Source of the DNA: an uncultured Bacteroidales bacterium
GTDB lineage: Bacteria; Bacteroidota; Bacteroidia; Bacteroidales; P3
Reading direction: 5' to 3'
DNA: 64,000 nt
Assembly: GCA_900317125.1 (NCBI GenBank)
Contig: ONFR01000005.1
Span: 38,755 to 102,754, forward strand
Each line of letters starts with the position of its first letter. The stretch's first letter is position 1. This document shows positions 57,198-64,000 of this stretch, piece by piece. The notes under the pieces were generated by a model. The model had not been told where the DNA came from. It did no database searches and was given only the letters and a program-made list of their open reading frames with translations. Made by a program: the position numbers and the translations under genes.

Positions 57198-59726
57198 ATG
57201 AAAAAGTACGTATCCACACTCCTGTTTGTGTGCATCTCCATGGCACTTTCGGCCCAGACGGTACTCCGTGGCACGGTGGTTGATAAGTCGAATAACGAGC
57301 CGTTGCCTTTCGCCACGGTGGCGGTGATGAACACCGACAGCACGGTTGTGGCGGGAGCGGTGACCATCGACAACGGGGAATACCGAGTTGATATCCCCGC
57401 ACGTGGACACTATCTGTTGGCAGTCTCATTTATCGGCTATCAGACGCACTACCAGTCGCTCAATGCCGACAAGGCACAGATAGTGCTGCCAGCCATTGCC
57501 CTTGCTCCCGATGCCGCCATGCTGCAGACCGTACAGGTGGTGGACCGTGCGCCCATTGTGGAACAGCAGATGGACAAGCTGGTGATGAATGTTTCGAAAA
57601 GCACTTTTGCGCAGGGCAGCAATGCCCTCGACCTCCTGCGCAAGGCGCCCGGCGTCAGCATCGACAAGGACGGCAATGTGCTGCTCAATGGCCAGCCCGT
57701 CGCCGTGTGGATTGACGGACGGCCGTCGCACCTTGACGGCAAGAGTCTCGAAACGCTGCTGCGCGGCACCGACGGCACGGGCATTGACCGCATTGAGGTC
57801 ATCGCCAACCCGTCGGCAAAATACGACGCTGAAGGCCAGGGCGGTATCATCAATATCCGCACCAAGCACCATTTCGCGCAGGGACTTAACGGCACCCTCT
57901 CCGCCAATCTGGGCGGTATGGCTTTCAACCGCGAGATGGAAGGCCGGGGAAAACGCACCCAGTTCTTCCTCGACCATAACCTGAGCGCCAACATCAGCTT
58001 TAGAACCGAGAAGACCAACACCTTCCTCCAGCTCTCGGAACAGTCGAACCAGCAGGCGGCCGACCTTGCCATCACAGCCGATGCCACGTTGAACGGCATA
58101 CGCTACAAGCAGTTCAGCGGCTCGCTGTGCAACATCAATTCGCGCGACTTCACCCTGAAGGTGGGCAACGACTGGTTCATCGACAGCAGCAACACCCTCG
58201 GGGTTATCTTCACCATGCCCATCGGCTACGTGCGTCAGTGGGACGACTCCAGTATCTCCTACCAACAGGTCAATGGGCAGCCCACACAGCAAATCCTCTC
58301 GCAGCCTATCACCGAATACTCCGTCAACCAGTATATAGCCAACCTCAATTACACCCACGTGTTCGATGCGGCACGCGCTGCAGAACTGACCGCCAACCTC
58401 GACTATTTCCATAATGTCACCGACGCAGACAACATCCAGAATAACTACTATCTGCCCATCCTCTCGCCGATGGCATGGCGAGGAATAAAATACGACTCGG
58501 TCAATTACCTCACCCTCCACAACGACAACATCATCGACATCTACAGCGCCAAAGTCGACTACCAGAGTGTGGTGCTGGGTGGCTGTATGATGGAGGCGGG
58601 TGCCAAGTGGGCACTCTCCCACACCGACAATATGCTCAACCAGATTGTAGGTCGTCAGTATCGGGGCAACGACACCATTTACGGCAGTTCCATCGACAAC
58701 CCCTTCGACTATACCGAACATGTTGGCGCGCTCTATGCCACCCTGGCCCGTCAGTTCCCCTTCGGACTGACCGCCAAGGCCGGTCTGCGCGGCGAATACA
58801 CTTACGCCTATAACTCCACCCGAACTGTCGCCCAGAACTATTTCGACCTTTTCCCCACCCTTTTTGTGGGCTACAACACCCCCGACATGATGAAACGTTT
58901 TGGCCTCAGCTACACCCGCCGCATCACACGTCCCAACTACTACCAGCTCAACCCCTTCAAGAACTACGTCGACGCACACAACTCCAATATGGGCAATCCC
59001 GACCTCAAGCCCAGCTACAGCGACAATGTGTCGCTCACCGCAGGCTTTGGCCGATATGTTACCTTGATGGGGAACTTTATCCGCACCAAAGACCAGCTCA
59101 CCATTATCCCCATTCTCAATCCTGTTAGCGGCGACCAGGTGATGCACTACGACAATTTCGGCTCGACCACGCTTCTCGGCGGCGGCGTGGCTCTGACCGA
59201 GATGCCCATAGGCAAATACATCTCCTTTACACTCAACGTCAACGCCTACGACTACCGCAGTCTGGAGCTTAACTCCACCATCCGCGTCATCGGTCAGCAG
59301 GGCGCAGCAAAGGTCTACGACAAGCACTCCTTCCTCGGCACGGCTTATGCCTGCCTTACTTTCAACCTGCCCAAGGGGTGGAAGGTGCAGCTCGATGGCT
59401 ACTATTCCACCCCGGTGGTGGTGGGATACCTCAAGACGGGCTCCAACGAGTTGGTCAATCTGGGTGTGAAAAAGACCGCCCTGGACGGCCGCATGATTCT
59501 CTCGCTGCAAGTCAGGGACCTGCTGCGCACCATGAGCAGCAACTTCGATGTGCTGTATGCCGACGGGATTGTATCGACAACCGAACAGATTTTCCTGTAT
59601 CAGAAAGTCAGCCTTGGCCTGCAGTGGAATTTCGGCACCGCACAGCGCCCGCTGAAGCACCGCAATGTGGGCACTCTTGACGAGTTGGAACGTACGTCCA
59701 ACGCAACCGGACAGATCAGTCAATAA
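57198..59726 (+). CDS. TonB-dependent-type outer-membrane receptor
   Basis: 842 residues from ATG 57198. Signal peptide 'MKKYVSTLLFVCISMALSAQ', then a carboxypeptidase-regulatory-like domain ('LRGTVVDKSNNEPLPFATVA'), a plug domain ('DLLRKAPGVSIDKDGNVLLN', 'IDRIEVIANPSAKYDAEGQG', 'GIINIRTK') and a barrel of the outer-membrane beta-barrel family ('FGLSYTRRITRPNYYQLNPF', 'NPDLKPSYSDNVSLTAGF'). No SusD partner adjoins it, so the substrate may be a metal complex, peptide or other small molecule. TIGR04076 upstream may be linked. Confidence 0.9.
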   Translation: MKKYVSTLLFVCISMALSAQTVLRGTVVDKSNNEPLPFATVAVMNTDSTVVAGAVTIDNGEYRVDIPARGHYLLAVSFIGYQTHYQSLNADKAQIVLPAIALAPDAAMLQTVQVVDRAPIVEQQMDKLVMNVSKSTFAQGSNALDLLRKAPGVSIDKDGNVLLNGQPVAVWIDGRPSHLDGKSLETLLRGTDGTGIDRIEVIANPSAKYDAEGQGGIINIRTKHHFAQGLNGTLSANLGGMAFNREMEGRGKRTQFFLDHNLSANISFRTEKTNTFLQLSEQSNQQAADLAITADATLNGIRYKQFSGSLCNINSRDFTLKVGNDWFIDSSNTLGVIFTMPIGYVRQWDDSSISYQQVNGQPTQQILSQPITEYSVNQYIANLNYTHVFDAARAAELTANLDYFHNVTDADNIQNNYYLPILSPMAWRGIKYDSVNYLTLHNDNIIDIYSAKVDYQSVVLGGCMMEAGAKWALSHTDNMLNQIVGRQYRGNDTIYGSSIDNPFDYTEHVGALYATLARQFPFGLTAKAGLRGEYTYAYNSTRTVAQNYFDLFPTLFVGYNTPDMMKRFGLSYTRRITRPNYYQLNPFKNYVDAHNSNMGNPDLKPSYSDNVSLTAGFGRYVTLMGNFIRTKDQLTIIPILNPVSGDQVMHYDNFGSTTLLGGGVALTEMPIGKYISFTLNVNAYDYRSLELNSTIRVIGQQGAAKVYDKHSFLGTAYACLTFNLPKGWKVQLDGYYSTPVVVGYLKTGSNELVNLGVKKTALDGRMILSLQVRDLLRTMSSNFDVLYADGIVSTTEQIFLYQKVSLGLQWNFGTAQRPLKHRNVGTLDELERTSNATGQISQ

Positions 59727-59785
59727 GGCTTGGCGTGGACAAGTTTCGCTCCTTGTCCCGCCAAGACTTTTGCTATCAAAAATAG

Positions 59786-59815
59786 TTGCCATGTGAAGAA
59801 AAAATAGTATCTTTG
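59786..59815 (+). promoter_or_regulatory. Promoter of the small ORF at 59826
   Basis: TTG (59786-59788), 19 bases, TATCTTTG (59808-59815). The match is among the best in the window. The start codon follows 11 bases on. Confidence 0.75.
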
Positions 59816-59825
59816 CACTTGATTA

Positions 59826-59927
59826 ATGTTTGACGAAATGACAGACCATAGTAAGAACGACAAGACTAACAGGGATTTGATCGAGCAGGACGCCAAAGAT
59901 ACCTCTTTTGGCGATTGGTGGTTTTGA
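59826..59927 (+). CDS. Small ORF, 33 residues
   Basis: 'MFDEMTDHSKNDKTNRDLIE' followed by 'QDAKDTSFGDWWF'. It is short, charged, with a C-terminal aromatic end (GDWWF). It is supported by the strong promoter 11 bases upstream. I do not recognise it: a leader peptide for the downstream gene or a small stand-alone protein are both possible. Confidence 0.4.
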   Translation: MFDEMTDHSKNDKTNRDLIEQDAKDTSFGDWWF

Positions 59928-60017
59928 CAGGATGATTGATAGAATGTATACATATAGGTGCGTATTGGTCACATCAAACAGATATCGTTTTTTCAAACCA
60001 GCATTGACATAATAAGT

Positions 60018-60410
60018 ATGAGAAATATTAATCGGGTTTTGCTGCTTTTTGTTGCGGTGGTTCTGTCGGCGGGCGTTTGTCGCGGGCAGGAGCAAACGGA
60101 TGATTTTGAGGCGTTTGCCAACCGTTTTTTGTCGGACTGTGAGTTTCAGAAAGCGCGCGTAACGTTTCCGCTGCAGTCGCGGCAACTCGACGAGGATACG
60201 TTTCGCGTTGTTGTGGTTGAAGAAAAGGATTGGCAATGTGTGCCGACTTCGTCCTTTTCTGTCAAGATGGGTGAGTGTGTAGAGACGGTGGAACCAGGGG
60301 TGCATTGCATCGTTTTTACCGTTGAGGATACGGGGATATTAGTGGAGTACCGTTTCGGAAAGATTGAGGAGAAGTGGTTTCTGGTAGGGGTGGTGGATTA
60401 CAGTATGTGA
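60018..60410 (+). CDS. Secreted DUF4348-like protein
   Basis: 130 residues from ATG 60018. Signal peptide 'MRNINRVLLLFVAVVLSAGV' then 'DFEAFANRFLSDCEFQKARV' and 'FPLQSRQL', which recalls DUF4348 (a Bacteroidales family: DF..F...F..D..FQ..RI.FPL). The end 'YRFGKIEEKWFLVGVVDYSM' also fits. An in-frame start at 59958 is rejected since it would hide the signal peptide. Function unknown. Confidence 0.65.
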   Translation: MRNINRVLLLFVAVVLSAGVCRGQEQTDDFEAFANRFLSDCEFQKARVTFPLQSRQLDEDTFRVVVVEEKDWQCVPTSSFSVKMGECVETVEPGVHCIVFTVEDTGILVEYRFGKIEEKWFLVGVVDYSM

Positions 60411-60489
60411 CGTGAGGGAGACAGTGACAGGCGGTTGCTTTGGACCGCGATAGTTGAAGAATAAAAGAAAAAAAGTAAAAATAGTGTTT

Positions 60490-60924
60490 ATGAAGAAGTT
60501 GATTCTTTTGTTTGCATCAATGATGCCTTTGTTTTTTGCCGCCCAGGCACAGCAGACGGAACAGGGCGGCTGCAAGAAGAGTTGTTGCCGTCAGGCCAAG
60601 CAGGCGGCTTTCGAGACGCTCGCAGTGGAGGCATTCGCCCAGCGAGTGATGTGCAAGAGCGTGGTGCTGGTGGATGTCCGCACCCCCAAGGAGTATGTCG
60701 AAGGACATCTGGAGGGGGCCAGGAACGTGACGTGGGGCGACGACTTCGAGAAGCAATGGAAGGCGGCGGACATCAAGAAGCGGTTCACCGTGGCGGTGTA
60801 TTGCCGTGGAGGCCGTCGCAGCAAGGCTGCCGCCAAAGAGCTGGTGAAAATGGGCTACAATGTTGTCGACCTCGACGGAGGCATTATGGCCTGGCAGAAG
60901 GCTGGCAAGCCTGTGGTGAAATAG
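60490..60924 (+). CDS. Secreted rhodanese-like protein
   Basis: 144 residues from ATG 60490. Signal peptide 'MKKLILLFASMMPLFFAAQA'. A single rhodanese domain follows with 'VVLVDVRTPKEYVEGHLEGA' and active-site loop 'VYCRGGRRSKAAAKEL' (catalytic Cys), ending 'MGYNVVDLDGGIMAWQKAG'. It probably carries persulphide sulphur or acts in periplasmic redox. An extra 'CKKSCC' near the mature N-terminus is notable. Confidence 0.88.
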   Translation: MKKLILLFASMMPLFFAAQAQQTEQGGCKKSCCRQAKQAAFETLAVEAFAQRVMCKSVVLVDVRTPKEYVEGHLEGARNVTWGDDFEKQWKAADIKKRFTVAVYCRGGRRSKAAAKELVKMGYNVVDLDGGIMAWQKAGKPVVK

Positions 60925-60947
60925 TAAGTGGTAATGACAAGATTGAT

Positions 60948-62204
60948 ATGAAAAATATGAAAAATATGAAAAGAGGATTGTTTATCTGCTTTTTTAGCTG
61001 TGTGGCATTTCTTGTGAATGCCCAGTCGGATAGATTTGTATATGAGGACGGCAGGCTTTTGGACGGTCGAGAGTCGCTGTGGGGAAAGAATGGTTACGAC
61101 AATAGGCTGTTGTCGATTAATAGGGACGATGGCTATGTTAGACGTTGCTACTACGACAGCGACGAACGACTGAGAGCTCTTACATACGTGTATCCAGGCA
61201 GTGGAGAGACTCAGCGGGACTCGCTTTTTTACAATGATTCGGGCTTGGTTGAACGCAGAGAGATATGGTATTTGAGAGACGATAATGATTGGGGGAAAAG
61301 GTATACTTTTTATTATGAGTATGACGGGGAAGGACGTATGATTTCAAGAAAGGCATACTCGTTCAGCTCACTTGCAAGTGAGTATACCTTTTCGTATAAT
61401 GAGTATGGACAGCTTGTATTGAAGGAAATGACAGAGCAGATGATGGTGGAAATGTCCAATCCACCGGAGCAATGGAGAACAGAGTATACCTATTACCCGG
61501 ATGGCGGGGAATTGGATTGCATGGTGGAGTATCGCTCCAAGGTGATTGGGAGAACATCGAGACTGTATCAAGTGGAAAAGGCTGTGGCTGTGTGGGATGA
61601 GAATCGGCACATGACGGCTGTTTACGACAGTGTGTGCATAGCGGACGGCTATGATAGCCTATGCAGGGACAGTTTGACTTTGCAGTATGCCGGACGGGAG
61701 GAGTATGGATATGATGAAAGTGGCAATTGTGTATCCGTCAGCCATTTGAATGCATCTGGCTTAACAGAGAGGCGTGAAGAGTATAACGTTGATACGGGAC
61801 TCGTATTGAACAAAACGTTGATTCCGAGTTTAGGGGAAGGCCCGATTATTTCAACTTTCCGGAACACGCATGCCTATCGTAATATGACAGTATATGAATA
61901 CGGAGCCGTTAGTCGCATCTATGAATATATGTATGAGGCTATTCCTCATGTCGCAATTGAGACGGAGGAGTTGTTGGGTGTCAAAGTGGCTCCCAATCCG
62001 GCACATGGATTTGTGTCGGTAGAAGGTGTGGGGGAAGAGCCAGCCACATTGAGGTTTTTCGATGTGTCGGGGAAAGAGGTGCAGCGTTGTGAGGTCTCTG
62101 CTGTAGCAAATGTAGTAAATATCCAGAAGTTGAAGCCGGGCTGTTATGTGTTGAGGATTGAGGCGAGAGGTAACGGTTTTTCCACAAAATTGATTATTGA
62201 ATAA
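60948..62204 (+). CDS. T9SS cargo protein with YD-like repeats (first paralogue)
   Basis: 418 residues from ATG 60948. Signal peptide 'MKNMKNMKRGLFICFFSCVA'. The middle has repeats rich in Y, D and N ('YYDSDERLRALTYVYPGSGE', 'FYYEYDGEGRMISRKAY', 'YTFSYNEYGQLVLKEM') of the RHS/YD type. The C-terminal type A sorting domain is 'VKVAPNPAHGFVSVEGVGEE', 'LRFFDVSGKEVQRC', 'LKPGCYVLRIEA'. It would be secreted by the type IX system. It is a clear relative of the next gene, 31 bases on. Confidence 0.82.
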   Translation: MKNMKNMKRGLFICFFSCVAFLVNAQSDRFVYEDGRLLDGRESLWGKNGYDNRLLSINRDDGYVRRCYYDSDERLRALTYVYPGSGETQRDSLFYNDSGLVERREIWYLRDDNDWGKRYTFYYEYDGEGRMISRKAYSFSSLASEYTFSYNEYGQLVLKEMTEQMMVEMSNPPEQWRTEYTYYPDGGELDCMVEYRSKVIGRTSRLYQVEKAVAVWDENRHMTAVYDSVCIADGYDSLCRDSLTLQYAGREEYGYDESGNCVSVSHLNASGLTERREEYNVDTGLVLNKTLIPSLGEGPIISTFRNTHAYRNMTVYEYGAVSRIYEYMYEAIPHVAIETEELLGVKVAPNPAHGFVSVEGVGEEPATLRFFDVSGKEVQRCEVSAVANVVNIQKLKPGCYVLRIEARGNGFSTKLIIE

Positions 62205-62235
62205 TAGGTTCAAATAAACAATAAAGTACAGATAT

Positions 62236-63447
62236 ATGAGAAAAATATTGATATCATCATTATTATGTGCATTGGCCATAGGCATTGAGGCGCAGTCGTT
62301 TGAAAAAGGGGTCAGAGGATTTGAACATTTCAAGCACCATGGGCGAGTTGTATCCTATATTGAGCATTCGGCTGCCAAGCATGATTATCGCTACAGGATG
62401 GTATCGTGTGTGTCCAGCGACGACTATCAGTTTACCTATTATTTCTATAACGGCAATCAGCAACTGGTGGCTGTGAAGGATTCGGTGAGGAACGACTACA
62501 GTCTGGTGGACTCGCTGTTCTACAACGAGCTTGGCCAGCTGGTCAGAATGTCGGGTTGGCAACTGCTGGACGGCAGCTGGCAGAATGTGTATTCCATTGA
62601 TTACACTTATGATGCGGCAGGCAATCTGGCATCAAGGACCAACTATAACAATTTCGACGGAGATTGGCAGTTGGGCGGAGTATACCATTACCGATATAAT
62701 GCACAGAACCAGATTACTGAGTCCGAGTTGACCATGGGCGGCATCGTGTTCCAGAAGGTTGAGTATTTGTATGACGGAGAGGGTAGGCTGGTTCAGGAGT
62801 TGTGGTATGGCTATGACGGCTCCGGCCTGATGCCTTCGGAGAAGATTCATACGTATTATAATAATGGATTGATGTCGGCAGAATACGACAGCATCACGGA
62901 CGACGGGCAACATTGGCGTTTCAACGGCAGGACGGAGTACCTGTATGACGCCGTCGGGAATTGTTTGAAGTTCAGCCAGTATGACATGTTGGATATGGAG
63001 GTGGGGAGAAGTGAGTATGAGTTTAACACGGGGATGCCACTGAGTCAGACACTGATTCCGTCAAGTCCCGAAATGGTGCGTCCCAACGTTTATAATAATG
63101 TGCATGCGTATGTGCGCGAGCATTGGTATACGGTGATGGAAGACCACTCCCTCCACTATGTCTGCGACTATATTTATTCGTATGACAATATTGCAGGCAT
63201 TGATGCGCACCAGCAGATGGATGCACTGGTTTACCCCAATCCGGCAAGTGACTTTGTGACGGTGAGCGGCTTTGAGGGCCAGCCATGCAAGGTGGCGGTC
63301 TTCGATGCCATGGGCCGTCTTGTTTCAAATGCGGAATCCCTTTCCGGCAACGGCAGGTTGGATGTCCGCGGTCTTGAAGCAGGTTGCTATGTTATCCAGA
63401 TAATCACAAATGATGACGTCCATACGGCTCGCCTGATTAAAGAATAG
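62236..63447 (+). CDS. T9SS cargo protein with YD-like repeats (second paralogue)
   Basis: 403 residues with signal peptide 'MRKILISSLLCALAIGIEAQ'. YD-like repeats ('YTYDAAGNLASRTNYNNFDG', 'HYRYNAQNQITESE', 'VEYLYDGEGRLVQELWYG') and 'LIPSSPEMVRPNVYNNVHAY', which matches 'LIPSLGEGPIISTFRNTHAY' of the upstream gene. The C-terminal sorting domain is 'ALVYPNPASDFVTVSGFEGQ' and 'VAVFDAMGRLVSNAESLSGN'. The two genes arose by tandem duplication. Confidence 0.82.
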   Translation: MRKILISSLLCALAIGIEAQSFEKGVRGFEHFKHHGRVVSYIEHSAAKHDYRYRMVSCVSSDDYQFTYYFYNGNQQLVAVKDSVRNDYSLVDSLFYNELGQLVRMSGWQLLDGSWQNVYSIDYTYDAAGNLASRTNYNNFDGDWQLGGVYHYRYNAQNQITESELTMGGIVFQKVEYLYDGEGRLVQELWYGYDGSGLMPSEKIHTYYNNGLMSAEYDSITDDGQHWRFNGRTEYLYDAVGNCLKFSQYDMLDMEVGRSEYEFNTGMPLSQTLIPSSPEMVRPNVYNNVHAYVREHWYTVMEDHSLHYVCDYIYSYDNIAGIDAHQQMDALVYPNPASDFVTVSGFEGQPCKVAVFDAMGRLVSNAESLSGNGRLDVRGLEAGCYVIQIITNDDVHTARLIKE

Positions 63448-63463
63448 CCGGCTTTTTCAAATT

Positions 63464-63506
63464 AGAAAAGGAGTCTGCATGTATATGTGGATTCCTTTTC
63501 TTTTGT
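63464..63506 (+). terminator. Terminator after the T9SS pair
   Basis: AGAAAAGGAGTC pairs with GATTCCTTTTCT (12-bp stem with one G.T pair), followed by TTTG. It ends the transcript before the rRNA region. The 63507-63760 stretch is AT-rich with no gene seen. Confidence 0.7.
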
Positions 63507-63760
63507 TTGTATATCAGTGTTTTATGATGATTTATTAAGCTGTACATGATATGGTGTTTTGTGTGTAATTTGCTGATTCATAGTTGAATATTTTGTTATT
63601 AACAGAAAAGAACATGTTGGTGAGGCAAAATCTGGAAATTTATGCTCCTGTTTGGGTATTTTGCAGAAGGTTTTTCGGGTGTTCCTAAAAAAAAATGAAA
63701 TTTTTTGTCGTTGAGAAATAATGTATTAAGAAGAAAATCGAAACTTTTTCTCAATTTTTT

Positions 63761-63791
63761 TTTGGTAGTTTGAAAAATGGTTGTATCTTTG
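63761..63791 (+). promoter_or_regulatory. rRNA operon promoter
   Basis: TTTG (63761-63764), 19 bases, TATCTTTG (63784-63791): a full match to the Bacteroidetes consensus. It is 163 bases before the 16S 5' end, with a leader that holds a GTGTC..GACAC stem near 63881-63920. Confidence 0.8.
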
Positions 63792-63953
63792 CACTCGCTT
63801 TCAACAAAACAAGCGTTGTTGATAAAACAAAGCAGAAAGCACAAGAGAACTTTGAATTATTTTGGAACATGAGATAGCGTGTGTCGGAGTTCTTCAGGCA
63901 TGGCCTGGAGGCGGAGACACGAGACGAGTCAAAGGTAGAAGCAAGCAATTCTT

Positions 63954-64000
63954 ACAATGAAGAGTTTGATCCTGGCTCAGGATGAACGCTAGCGGCAGGC
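63954..64000 (+). rRNA. 16S rRNA gene, 5' end only
   Basis: AGAGTTTGATCCTGGCTCAG at 63961-63980 is the conserved position 8-27 site of bacterial 16S rRNA; GATGAACGCTAGCGGCAGGC follows, as in Bacteroidetes. By alignment to E. coli numbering base 1 is near 63954. The rest lies beyond the right edge. Confidence 0.97.

Noticed and set aside
57426..59792. 788-codon minus-strand frame opposite the receptor gene
   Set aside because: Antisense shadow; the receptor frame has signal peptide, plug and barrel.

Overview
The window looks like one contiguous chromosomal segment of a Bacteroidetes bacterium, most likely order Bacteroidales. Evidence: repeated promoters with the Bacteroidetes -7 element TAnnTTTG (usually TATCTTTG), almost no Shine-Dalgarno sequences, type IX secretion C-terminal sorting domains on several secreted proteins, a MurF-alanine racemase fusion, BspA-type leucine-rich repeats, and a 16S rRNA gene whose first 47 bases run off the right edge. 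Genus cannot be decided from the sequence alone.

Layout. 1-7.0 kb: envelope and chaperone genes (OstA-like protein cut by the left edge, grpE behind a near-perfect sigma-54 promoter, dnaJ, DUF2851, murF-alr). 7.1-9.9 kb: a secreted C10 cysteine protease on the minus strand. 9.9-28.7 kb: an accessory region. It holds a DUF6266-like gene behind a structured leader, a palindrome flanked by GTTACAG repeats, the remains of a type I restriction locus between 41-bp direct repeats, and an AT-rich defence-type block. That block has a DUF3883 protein followed by five tightly packed genes: AAA ATPase, HNH nuclease, TcmP, DUF5131 and a 548-residue unknown. Then come a BRO/KilAC antirepressor, 62-bp tandem repeats, a VirE-N/DUF3987 primase-helicase-like operon, and an AT-rich two-gene insert between 102-bp direct repeats. 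No integrase or transposase is visible.

29-46.6 kb: housekeeping and respiratory or envelope functions. These include hemerythrin with a pseudo-receiver regulator, an MFS transporter, a membrane Fe-S protein, YitT, a CPBP protease, a Tat-exported aldo/keto reductase with ferredoxin domain, tatA and tatC, a GH89 alpha-N-acetylglucosaminidase, upp, alkaline phosphatase, an AtoE-type transporter, an HD hydrolase, apt, a lipoprotein and DUF456. 46.7-53.6 kb (minus strand): a GNAT-HD fusion, glutathione peroxidase, and a five-gene unit of ECF sigma factor, anti-sigma, FGE-like lipoprotein, beta-barrel and LRR protein. 53.9-63.4 kb: hydF, folA, an esterase with LysM, a TIGR04076 protein, an outer-membrane TonB-dependent-type receptor, a DUF4348-like protein, a rhodanese, and two paralogous T9SS cargo proteins just before the rRNA promoter.

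The strongest candidates for something undescribed are the five-gene cassette at 15128-20890 and the two-gene insert at 26415-28425. Family names come from recognised motifs and memory; no database search was run.
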